Shown here: one piece after another, positions 7,710 to 13,866 of the stretch | Position numbering within the stretch: the stretch's first letter is position 1 | How the letters are laid out: every line of letters starts with the position of its first letter | Source: an uncultured Collinsella sp. | Lineage (GTDB): Bacteria; Actinomycetota; Coriobacteriia; Coriobacteriales; Coriobacteriaceae | Length of the DNA: 16,378 bases | Direction of reading: 5' to 3' | Assembly: GCA_900549715.1 (NCBI GenBank) | Contig: URPK01000018.1 | Coordinates: 1 to 16,378, forward strand | Notes under the pieces: generated by a model | The model's database searches: none | Told to the model about the DNA's origin: nothing | The model's input: only the letters and a program-made list of their open reading frames with translations | Program-made: the position numbers and the translations under genes

Positions 7710-7952
7710 CTAGGCCTCCCTGGCGTTTTCAATCGCGTCGACGGCGTCGGCGACAGAGTTGAGCGAGAGCAGAGTCTCGTCATCGATCTCGAGATTGAAC
7801 TCGTCCTCGATAGCCGTAACCAGTTGCAGGCGCTCGAGCGAGTTGGCATCGAGGTCGTCAAAGGTGGTCTCATCGCTAATTTCGGCAACATCGACGCCCA
7901 GAACGTCAGCAGCGACCTCGGCGATCTTGTCGAAGATTTCGGAGCGGTCCAT
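7710..7952 (-). CDS. acpP: Acyl carrier protein
   Basis: 80 aa and strongly acidic. It carries growing acyl chains in fatty acid synthesis and donates acyl groups to PlsX. The phosphopantetheine attachment site is Ser38 in DLDANSLERLQLV; Asn37 replaces the usual Asp before the serine. Start is ATG at 7952-7950, with AGGA at 7959-7962, 6 nt away. The reading frame stays open further upstream, but that part lacks ACP similarity and contains the leader palindrome, so the short form is chosen. rnc begins 4 nt after the stop codon, with its ribosome site inside acpP. The 124-nt gap to plsX is one of the longest in the block and holds a candidate promoter and a 22-bp palindrome. Confidence 0.95.
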   Translation of the reverse strand: MDRSEIFDKIAEVAADVLGVDVAEISDETTFDDLDANSLERLQLVTAIEDEFNLEIDDETLLSLNSVADAVDAIENAREA

Positions 7953-7988
7953 AGCGCTTCCTCTCATAGTGCATGAATACCAAAAGAA

Positions 7989-8010
7989 TGGTACCGCCCG
8001 GGCGGTACCA
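7989..8010. promoter_or_regulatory. 22-bp perfect palindrome in the acpP leader
   Basis: Half-site TGGTACCGCCC (7989-7999) is followed by its exact mirror image GGGCGGTACCA (8000-8010). On the minus-strand transcript it lies 36 nt before the acpP ATG and is followed by ATTCTTTTGG. It could be a repressor operator controlling acpP. As RNA it would form a 9-bp GC-rich stem with a four-base loop followed by a short U-rich stretch, so it could also be an attenuator or terminator after plsX. The sequence cannot separate these. Confidence 0.6.
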
Positions 8011-8023
8011 AGACACGGTTCTG

Positions 8024-8029
8024 ATTCTA
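8024..8029 (-). promoter_or_regulatory. acpP: Possible -10 element for acpP
   Basis: TAGAAT reads on the minus strand at 8029-8024. Transcription from it would start just upstream of the 22-bp palindrome, placing the palindrome at the beginning of the leader. No good -35 is seen at the right distance, so this is weak. Confidence 0.25.
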
Positions 8030-8076
8030 CCCCACGAAGCAGGCCGCGAGGCACATAACAGCGCTCTAACTCGCTC

Positions 8077-9096
8077 TTATAAAACGATGCCGTCCATGGA
8101 GTTGGCGACATTCTCGACCAGCCCGGCGCGCACGGCTTCGGCCGCCGCGAGCGTACCGTTTTTAACAGCTTCGACCGAGGTGGCACCGTGGCCGATCAGA
8201 ACCACGCCGCGCAGGCCCAAAAGAATCGCGCCGCCCTTGGCGTCGCCAGAGAGCTTGGCCTTTATCTCACGCATCTGCTTTTTAATGAGCAGCGCGGCGA
8301 TCTTGGTGCCGAGCGAGGCCATAAAGGCACCCTTGAGTTCCTGAAGCAAAAACTTGGCAGCGCCCTCGGTGGCCTTGAGCGCAATATTGCCCGACATGCC
8401 GTCGGCAACGACGACATCGAAATTGCCCGAGGTGAGGTCGGTGCCTTCGCAGTTGCCCACAAAGCCGGGAACGGCGGCTTTCATGGCCGGGAAGCAGGCC
8501 TTGGTAAAGTTGGAGCCCTTCTCGTCCTCGGTACCATTGGCAAGCAAGCCCACGCGAGGATGCTCGATGCCCAGGACAACGCGGGCATAAGCGCTGCCCA
8601 TCTGGGCAAAACGCACCATGTCGTCCACCTCGACATCGGGGTTGGCGCCCATGTCGCACAGCACCGTCAGACCGCCGGCACGATTGGGCAGCGCATTGGT
8701 CAAACAGGGGCGCACCGGCTGCTTCTTGCCTTCGGCCATATATCTAAACGGTGTGACGTAGGCGGTCGCGGCAGCGGTCATGGCGCCGGTGGAGCCGGCG
8801 GAGAAAAACGCGTCCGCGTTGCCCTTTTTGATGGCGCGGCAGGCAAGCACGATCGAGGACTTGCGCTTGGTCATCACGGCGCGAATAGGATCGTCATCCA
8901 TGGCGATAACGTCGGGTGCCTCAAGGGCCTCAACACGTGCATGGGAAGCAGCAAAGGGATTGACGATTTCAGAGGGGCCAGCTGCCAAGACCTCGATATC
9001 GGGATCGGCGGCAAGCGCAGCCTCGATACCATCGAGAACAACCTGAGGTTTCTCGTCTCCGCCCACAACGTCTACACAAACGCGAACGTTACTCAT
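8077..9096 (-). CDS. plsX: Phosphate acyltransferase PlsX
   Basis: 339 aa from the chosen start. A soluble, membrane-associated enzyme that converts acyl-ACP to acyl-phosphate for PlsY in phosphatidic acid synthesis. Family motifs are DVVGGDEKP (9-17, usually DAMGGDxAP), SAGSTGAM (99-106), DMGAN (148-152), ANGTEDEKGS (186-195), DGMSGN (232-237) and the C-terminal GGAILLGLRGVVLIGHG (288-304). An upstream in-frame ATG at 9102 is only 1 nt from the AAGGAG site (9104-9109), whereas ATG 9096 is 7 nt from it and gives the normal MSNVRVCVD start, so 9096 is preferred. The gene follows rpmF across a terminator-like hairpin. yceD-rpmF-plsX order is widely conserved in bacteria. Confidence 0.96.
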   Translation of the reverse strand: MSNVRVCVDVVGGDEKPQVVLDGIEAALAADPDIEVLAAGPSEIVNPFAASHARVEALEAPDVIAMDDDPIRAVMTKRKSSIVLACRAIKKGNADAFFSAGSTGAMTAAATAYVTPFRYMAEGKKQPVRPCLTNALPNRAGGLTVLCDMGANPDVEVDDMVRFAQMGSAYARVVLGIEHPRVGLLANGTEDEKGSNFTKACFPAMKAAVPGFVGNCEGTDLTSGNFDVVVADGMSGNIALKATEGAAKFLLQELKGAFMASLGTKIAALLIKKQMREIKAKLSGDAKGGAILLGLRGVVLIGHGATSVEAVKNGTLAAAEAVRAGLVENVANSMDGIVL

Positions 9097-9103
9097 ATAC
9101 ATG

Positions 9104-9109
9104 CTCCTT
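9104..9109 (-). promoter_or_regulatory. plsX: plsX ribosome binding site that decides between two starts
   Basis: AAGGAG reads on the minus strand at 9109-9104. The spacing is 1 nt to the first ATG (9102) and 7 nt to the second (9096), which favours the second. It begins about 5 nt after the T-run of the preceding hairpin, so termination and plsX translation initiation could influence each other. Confidence 0.7.
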
Positions 9110-9113
9110 ATAC

Positions 9114-9143
9114 AAAAATGGCCGACTCATTGAGCCGGCCATT
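9114..9143 (-). terminator. Intrinsic terminator or attenuator between rpmF and plsX
   Basis: On the minus strand AATGGCCG (9143-9136) pairs with CGGCCATT (9124-9117). After one mismatch three more pairs close a three-base loop. The stem is followed at once by a T-run (9118-9114). This is a standard intrinsic terminator, yet plsX begins only about 20 nt beyond it. It probably reduces rather than blocks transcription, allowing more rpmF than plsX mRNA. Confidence 0.7.
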
Positions 9144-9183
9144 GTGGTTCCATTTGGAACGGCATCGCATCCAGAGTATACCG

Positions 9184-9363
9184 TTACTCGGTAACGATAA
9201 TCTCGCGGTCCTTGTAGAAACCGCAGCTGGGGCACACGTGGTGCGGAAGCTTGACAGCGCCGCAACGGGGGCACGTGGACTGAGCCGCAGCCGAGATCTT
9301 CATGTTGGCGGAACGACGGGTGTGAGTGCGGATACGACCCTGCTTTTGTTTAGGTACGGGCAT
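9184..9363 (-). CDS. rpmF: 50S ribosomal protein L32 (zinc-binding form)
   Basis: 59 aa, beginning MPVPKQKQGRIRTHTRRS as expected of L32. Two CxxC pairs, C31/C34 (CPRC) and C44/C47 (CPSC), form the zinc ribbon, so this is the zinc-dependent form. ATG at 9363-9361 is preceded by AAGGAAGG (9369-9376), 5 nt away. It lies between yceD and plsX, the usual arrangement. The 64-nt leader holds a possible extended -10 promoter. Translation from the minus strand gives a complete, correctly sized protein. Confidence 0.95.
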   Translation of the reverse strand: MPVPKQKQGRIRTHTRRSANMKISAAAQSTCPRCGAVKLPHHVCPSCGFYKDREIIVTE

Positions 9364-9413
9364 AGTGACCTTCCTTATGAACTATCCAGTGTGGCGATTA
9401 CGCGCAAGTAGCG

Positions 9414-9422
9414 ATACTACCA
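9414..9422 (-). promoter_or_regulatory. rpmF: Possible extended -10 promoter for rpmF
   Basis: TGGTAGTAT on the minus strand (9422-9414) fits a TGn extended -10 element and lies about 50 nt before rpmF, just after the yceD stop. No convincing -35 is present, which is tolerable for an extended -10 promoter. It shares TGTGGTA with the candidate promoter before the SepIVA-like gene. Confidence 0.3.
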
Positions 9423-9427
9423 CAGTT

Positions 9428-9982
9428 TTACTCATCGAGCTTGAGATTCTTCAATGCTGCAAATGGATTTTCCGTGGCAGCAGCCCATTCTGCCTCTGCC
9501 TGGGCGGCGCAATCGCATTGCTCGACGTTGAGATTGCAACCGCAAGTGGGACACAGACCGCGGCAATCGGGCTTGCAGAGCACCACAAACGGCGTGTCCA
9601 TAACGACCGCGTCATTGATGGGCTCACCCAGATCGACGATGCGGTCCTCACCCAGGAGCTCGTAGCCGTCCTCGTAGGCCTCGGGATCCTCGGGCTCCTC
9701 AAAGAGGTAGAACTCCTCGATCTCGCCGGCGATATCAAACGAGGCGGGCTCCAGGCAACGGTCGCACTCGCCGGTGGCGTGCGCGCGGACCATACCCGTG
9801 AGCAAGACACCGGTACCGGCATTGGTAAAGACAACGTCGTAGTCGATGCCGTCCTGTAGCTGGTACTCCTTCTCGCCCACCGTGTAGGTGGCGACATCGA
9901 CCTTACCGGTCAGCGGATACGAATCTCCAGGAAACTCGAGCTGCTCAGAAAGATCGACGGTAACGCTCGGGAACTCAGCCAT
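9428..9982 (-). CDS. yceD: DUF177 (YceD family) protein
   Basis: 184 aa. DUF177/YceD proteins are encoded next to rpmF across bacteria and are linked to 23S rRNA accumulation; the mechanism is not settled. The family's metal-binding signature is clear: CDRC (73-76) and then CKPDCRGLCPTCGCN (136-150), followed by CDC (156-158). The middle region (about 90-118) is highly acidic, also typical. Start is ATG at 9982-9980, overlapping the previous stop by one base (TAATG). There is no strong ribosome site of its own, so translation is probably coupled to the upstream gene. In Mycobacterium tuberculosis the equivalent pair is Rv2927c-Rv2926c. Confidence 0.9.
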   Translation of the reverse strand: MAEFPSVTVDLSEQLEFPGDSYPLTGKVDVATYTVGEKEYQLQDGIDYDVVFTNAGTGVLLTGMVRAHATGECDRCLEPASFDIAGEIEEFYLFEEPEDPEAYEDGYELLGEDRIVDLGEPINDAVVMDTPFVVLCKPDCRGLCPTCGCNLNVEQCDCAAQAEAEWAAATENPFAALKNLKLDE

Positions 9983-10479
9983 TACCACTGACCATTCTGC
10001 TGGGCGGCACCCTCGTTGAGCTGCTGACGGCAACGGGTAACGGTGCCGGTCAGGCTCTTGAGGTTCTCCTCCAGGTGCGTAAAGACCTGCTCTGCGTAGT
10101 CCTCGGCAGCATAACGCGTCTCGCGCTCGTACTGCTGGGCACGATCACGGATGTCGTCGGCCTGCTGCTGCGCTAAGCGGACGATCTCCTGCTCACCGGC
10201 AATGGTGAGGGCCTGCTGCTGAGCGTCGGCGATGATGGAATCGGCCTGGGCGGCGGCGGAAGCCATAAGCTCCTCGCGCTCCTTAAGGATACGGCGGGAC
10301 TTCTGCCACTCCTCGGGATAGCTCATGCGGATCTCGTCGAGGATGTTGAAGAACACGTCGGCGTCGATGACCTTGAACTGAGCGTTCTTGCCGAAAGGCG
10401 GCTTGGCTTCCTCGATCAGCCCTTCGAGCTCATCGACCAAGCTGACGATCCTATCGCCAGGAAAATTCTCGCCCGGCAT
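9982..10479 (-). CDS. SepIVA-like (DivIVA-type) coiled-coil protein, probable division or envelope-growth factor
   Basis: 165 aa. The N-terminal part (about 10-56) is short and globular: VSLVDELEGLIEEAKPPFG, then VIDADVFFNILDEIRMSYPEEW. A long Ala/Gln/Glu-rich coiled coil follows from about 57 to 157, with no membrane segment. The pattern of residues 37-90 resembles mycobacterial SepIVA (Rv2927c), an essential septation factor encoded directly before the DUF177 gene, as here. The protein is shorter than SepIVA, so the assignment is to a family rather than a proven function; automated tools may call it an ATP synthase B-like or V-ATPase-H-like protein because of the coil. Start is ATG at 10479, with AAGGAG (10485-10490) 5 nt away, in preference to the upstream ATG at 10503. 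A candidate promoter lies just upstream. Confidence 0.65.
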   Translation of the reverse strand: MPGENFPGDRIVSLVDELEGLIEEAKPPFGKNAQFKVIDADVFFNILDEIRMSYPEEWQKSRRILKEREELMASAAAQADSIIADAQQQALTIAGEQEIVRLAQQQADDIRDRAQQYERETRYAAEDYAEQVFTHLEENLKSLTGTVTRCRQQLNEGAAQQNGQW

Positions 10480-10507
10480 CCGGTCTCCTTTCATAGGTAA
10501 CATATCA

Positions 10508-10545
10508 TCGTGCTAGTTTACCACATGCCACCAGGCAATAAAAAA
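10508..10545 (-). promoter_or_regulatory. Candidate internal promoter before the SepIVA-like gene
   Basis: Extended -10 TGGTAAACT lies on the minus strand at 10523-10515, with a weak T-rich -35 region (TTTTAT) about 17 bp upstream in the run after the coaD stop. The predicted start near 10508 gives a short leader with a good ribosome binding site. It could drive the SepIVA-like, yceD and rpmF genes independently of the upstream operon. Confidence 0.35.
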
Positions 10546-10547
10546 CG

Positions 10548-11045
10548 TCACGAAAAGCGGTGTCTGAGCGCTTCGACCACGTTGGGCGGGACAAACGTCG
10601 ATACATCGCTGCCGAGCGAGGCGATCTGGCGAACGACCGAACTCGAGATATAGCCGTACTGCGGCGCACTCATGACAAAGATGGACTCCAGCTCGTTATC
10701 CAAGCGATAGTTGAGGTCTGCCTGCTGCAGCTCGTACTCAAAGTCGGTCATGGCGCGCAGGCCCTTGACCACGGCCCCCGCCCCCTGCTCGCGAGCGAAG
10801 TCGACCAAGAGGCCGGTAAAGGGCAGGACCTCGACGCCGTCGATATCACCGAGCGCCTCGCGAGCCAGCGCCACGCGCTCATCGAGCATAAACGTGGTGC
10901 CCACGCCGTTTTTACCCTGCGACTCGGCAACAGCGACGATCACGCTGGGAAAGATGCGACGGGCGCGGCGGATCACATCGATATGGCCAAACGTGATGGG
11001 ATCGAAGGTGCCCGGGACGATCACGCGGTTGATGGTGTCATTCAT
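10548..11045 (-). CDS. coaD: Phosphopantetheine adenylyltransferase
   Basis: 165 aa, the normal length. It catalyses the fourth step of CoA synthesis: 4'-phosphopantetheine plus ATP to dephospho-CoA. Nucleotidyltransferase motifs are GTFDPITFGHID (12-23, containing the TxGH type site T18-H21), KGLRAMTDFEYE (94-105) and the C-terminal YISSSVVRQIA (132-142). Start is ATG at 11045-11043, with GGAGG at 11052-11056, 6 nt away. It overlaps the end of rsmD by 8 nt. The rsmD-coaD pair is very common in bacteria. CoA supply links it to acpP downstream, whose prosthetic group derives from CoA. Confidence 0.97.
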   Translation of the reverse strand: MNDTINRVIVPGTFDPITFGHIDVIRRARRIFPSVIVAVAESQGKNGVGTTFMLDERVALAREALGDIDGVEVLPFTGLLVDFAREQGAGAVVKGLRAMTDFEYELQQADLNYRLDNELESIFVMSAPQYGYISSSVVRQIASLGSDVSTFVPPNVVEALRHRFS

Positions 11046-11682
11046 GGGCGTCCTCCCAAGGCGCTTCCTCGTTATTTTCGTTCTTGTCAGCAAGGTCGTT
11101 CTCGTCCTCGGCCACCCAGCGCAGCAAGTCAACCGAGGTTATGCCGTAGCGCTTCTCTCGCACGGTCTCAAAACCGGTCGGGTGAGCGCCCGCGTCGGCG
11201 GCAGCGTGCTCAAACAGCGCATAGGCACCCTGTGCCAGCAAGCCTTGCTGAGCTAGGTTTTGCAGCAGCTCCTCGACCGGCTCGGCGCCAAAGGCATAGG
11301 GCGGATCGAGCAGGACCAGATCAAAGGGGCCACCCGGCACACGGCCGCGCGAGGCGCTCGCCAACACATCGCCGGTAACGACGCGCCAACGCGAGCGGTC
11401 GCCGCACAGCGACTCGATATTCTTGGTGATCAGACGGGCGGCATTGCGATCGATCTCGAACGTGGTGAGCGAGCGGGCGCCACGCGAGAGCATCTCGATT
11501 CCCAGGGCACCGGAGCCGCCAAAGGCATCCAGCACGCGGACCTCGTCCAAATCGAAATCGAACGCCGACATGACCATGGATGCACATGCCTCGCGCACGC
11601 GATCGGTCGTAGGACGGGTGACATCGCGTCCACGCGGCTCTTCGATCTTGCGGCCGCGCCATTCACCGCCGATGATTCTCAT
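11038..11682 (-). CDS. rsmD: 16S rRNA (guanine966-N2)-methyltransferase RsmD
   Basis: 214 aa. It methylates G966 of 16S rRNA using S-adenosylmethionine. It begins with the diagnostic MRIIGGEWRGRKI, then TRPTTDRVREA (22-32). The SAM-binding motif is LDAFGGSGALGIE (51-63) and the catalytic motif DPPY (126-129). Residues 191-214 form an extra tail with 11 acidic residues that goes beyond the normal family end. ATG at 11682 overlaps the recG stop by 4 nt (ATGA); AAGGAGG (11693-11699), 10 nt upstream, lies within the end of recG. It overlaps coaD downstream. The family assignment is strong; the tail has no known role. Confidence 0.95.
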   Translation of the reverse strand: MRIIGGEWRGRKIEEPRGRDVTRPTTDRVREACASMVMSAFDFDLDEVRVLDAFGGSGALGIEMLSRGARSLTTFEIDRNAARLITKNIESLCGDRSRWRVVTGDVLASASRGRVPGGPFDLVLLDPPYAFGAEPVEELLQNLAQQGLLAQGAYALFEHAAADAGAHPTGFETVREKRYGITSVDLLRWVAEDENDLADKNENNEEAPWEDAHE

Positions 11683-13856
11683 CCTCCGCTGACCTCCTTA
11701 AAGATATGTCGATAACGCATGGCGACCGCGTCGCGCAAGGGGCGCGTCGCCACGGAGTCAAGGTTGCAAGCATACCGCAAGAGCTCGACCGCGTCCAAAT
11801 GGGCCCACTCGATCAGCTCCTCGTCGGCATCCAGGTCGACAAAGCGCAGGGTCACTCCGCCATGCTGACGGTACCCCAGGATTTCGCCCTCGTGGCGCAG
11901 ACGCAGGTCCATCTGGGCGAGCGTAAAGCCATCCGAGGTTTTTTCGAGCGATTGCAGGCGATCTTGTGCTGCCGAAGCGCCGCCGTTGCCCTTGGAGTGC
12001 GTCATGACCAGGCACGTGCCCGACACACTGCCACGGCCCACGCGACCGCGCAGCTGGTGCAGAGCAGCCAAACCAAAGCGCTCCCCGTTCTCGATGACCA
12101 TGACGGTGGCGTTAGGCACGTCGACGCCCACCTCGACCACCGTAGTCGAGACGAGCACGTCAATCTCGCCACGCTTAAAGGCATCGATAACCTGGTCCTT
12201 CTCCCCCGCCGGCATGCGGCCATGAAGACGCTCGATGGTAAGCCCCGGTAACGCCAGACGAAGGCGATCGAGCTCGGTCGCCGTGTCGTGCAACGGCACA
12301 GGCACGGACACGCGGCCTTCGTCGTCGCGAGCGATGCCGGGTACGTCTTCGAGCTCATCGGCCGAATCGCTCGGCTCCACGAGCGGACAGATCACGTAGG
12401 CTTGCTGCCCCTTTTCGTGCGCCTCGCGAATGGCGCCATAGGCCAGGTCGCGACTCGACTCGGTAAGCACGCGTGTCGTCACGCCAGCGCCAGGGACGGG
12501 CCGATGGCGGATGATACTCGTGTCCAGATCGCCGTAGACCGAAAGCGCCAGCGTACGCGGGATGGGCGTTGCCGTCATAACGAGCAGATCGGCACCGGGG
12601 CCCTTCGCGCGCAAGGCATTGCGTTGGCCGACGCCAAACCGGTGCTGCTCATCGATGACTACGAGCGACAGATACTTAAACGCCACGTTATCCGAAAGGA
12701 CCGCGTGGGTTCCAAAGAGGACGTCGAGCTCGCCCGATTCCAGCTGTGCATGGATGCGCTCGCGCTCTGCGGCCGGCGTGGCACCCGTCAGAAGCGCCCA
12801 GGACATGCCGGCCTGCGAGAGCAGAGGGCCGGTCTTATCGGCATATTGGCGCGCCAGCACGCCCGTGGGCGCCATAACGCAGGCCTGCGTGCCGCTATCG
12901 GCAGCCACAGCCAGCGCGCAGGCGGCAACGGCGGTCTTACCGGTACCGACATCGCCCAGCAGCAGGCGGTTCATCACGCGCCCGCCATCGCACATATCGC
13001 GCAGGATATCCTGGAACGCGGCCTCCTGCTCGTCGCTCAGCGAAAACGGCAGGGCTTGCTTGAGCACGGCCAGGTGCTCGCCCGCGGTATGGGCATAGGG
13101 CACCACATCGACTAGGCCACCGTCGTTGCGCAGGCGCAGCGCCAGCTGCAGGTAGAGGCACTCCTCGTAGGCAAGACGCCGGCGTGCGATGTCGCGCTCA
13201 GCCATGCTCGAGGGAAAGTGGATCGATCGAAGCGCACGAGCATTGCTCATCAGGCGACGCTTAACGCGCAAGCGTGCCGGAATGGGATCAAAGGGATTGC
13301 CGACGACCTCGAGCGCACCGCTAACGATGCGGCGCATCCACGCCTGGCTCACGCCATCGCTCACATAATGGACCGGCAAAATAGTGCCCGCGGCACGCCC
13401 GTCCTCGAGCTTTTCGAAATGCGGAGAGGCCATCTGCTTAAAACCATAGGCAAACTCGACCTTGCCCATCACGGCCAGGCGGTCGCCCTGCTTAAGCTGC
13501 TGGGCAATCCAAGGCTGACGGAAAAAGGCGACCTGCAGCACGCCCGTCTCATCAACGAGTGAGACCTCGGTCACCTGCATGCGCGGACGCGGCTTCTTTT
13601 GAACGATACGGTCGACCGTGGCGATGATAGTGCACACGGTACCGATGGGCGCCATCTCGATGGACCAGGAGCGCGTAAAGTCGAGGTATCGATGAGGGAT
13701 ATGGAGAAGGAGGTCCCCCACCGTCCGAATACCCAGACGGCGAAGGGCCTCCTCACGTTTACCCGAAACATATTTGAGTCGCGCGATATCCTCGTCGAGC
13801 GCATTGCTCTGGGCAAAGCGCTCCGAGACGCGCGGCACGGAGCACAGCTCGGACAT
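11679..13856 (-). CDS. recG: ATP-dependent DNA helicase RecG
   Basis: 725 aa. It remodels stalled replication forks and branched DNA. The N-terminal part has the typical GKREEALRRLGIRTVGDLL helical segment (32-50) and the LLHIPHRYLDF motif (50-60), followed by the wedge/OB domain (about 65-165). The helicase motor has Walker A GDVGTGKT (301-308), DEQH (402-405), TATPIPRTLAL (428-438) and GRVGRG (604-609). The fold then continues to FVDLDADEELI near the C terminus. Start is ATG at 13856-13854, 10 nt after the fakA stop. Its ribosome site is weak, so coupling to fakA is likely. The reading frame remains open further into fakA (to 13979), but that part has no RecG similarity. Confidence 0.96.
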   Translation of the reverse strand: MSELCSVPRVSERFAQSNALDEDIARLKYVSGKREEALRRLGIRTVGDLLLHIPHRYLDFTRSWSIEMAPIGTVCTIIATVDRIVQKKPRPRMQVTEVSLVDETGVLQVAFFRQPWIAQQLKQGDRLAVMGKVEFAYGFKQMASPHFEKLEDGRAAGTILPVHYVSDGVSQAWMRRIVSGALEVVGNPFDPIPARLRVKRRLMSNARALRSIHFPSSMAERDIARRRLAYEECLYLQLALRLRNDGGLVDVVPYAHTAGEHLAVLKQALPFSLSDEQEAAFQDILRDMCDGGRVMNRLLLGDVGTGKTAVAACALAVAADSGTQACVMAPTGVLARQYADKTGPLLSQAGMSWALLTGATPAAERERIHAQLESGELDVLFGTHAVLSDNVAFKYLSLVVIDEQHRFGVGQRNALRAKGPGADLLVMTATPIPRTLALSVYGDLDTSIIRHRPVPGAGVTTRVLTESSRDLAYGAIREAHEKGQQAYVICPLVEPSDSADELEDVPGIARDDEGRVSVPVPLHDTATELDRLRLALPGLTIERLHGRMPAGEKDQVIDAFKRGEIDVLVSTTVVEVGVDVPNATVMVIENGERFGLAALHQLRGRVGRGSVSGTCLVMTHSKGNGGASAAQDRLQSLEKTSDGFTLAQMDLRLRHEGEILGYRQHGGVTLRFVDLDADEELIEWAHLDAVELLRYACNLDSVATRPLRDAVAMRYRHIFKEVSGG

Positions 13857-13866
13857 GGGCAGTTGC

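Noticed and set aside
7989..8010. FapR operator
   Set aside because: The sequence is GC-rich and does not match the AT-rich FapR site of Firmicutes; no fapR gene is in the block.
7710..8186. N-terminally extended acyl carrier protein
   Set aside because: The added residues have no ACP similarity, run into plsX and cover the leader palindrome; ATG 7952 has a good ribosome site and gives a normal 80-aa ACP.
9147..9160. Small inverted repeat GTTCCATTTGGAAC after rpmF
   Set aside because: Five- to six-bp stem without a T-run; too weak to call a separate element beside the real terminator.
8188..9411. Plus-strand open frame of about 407 codons over plsX and rpmF
   Set aside because: It crosses two well-supported minus-strand genes and has no recognisable domain.
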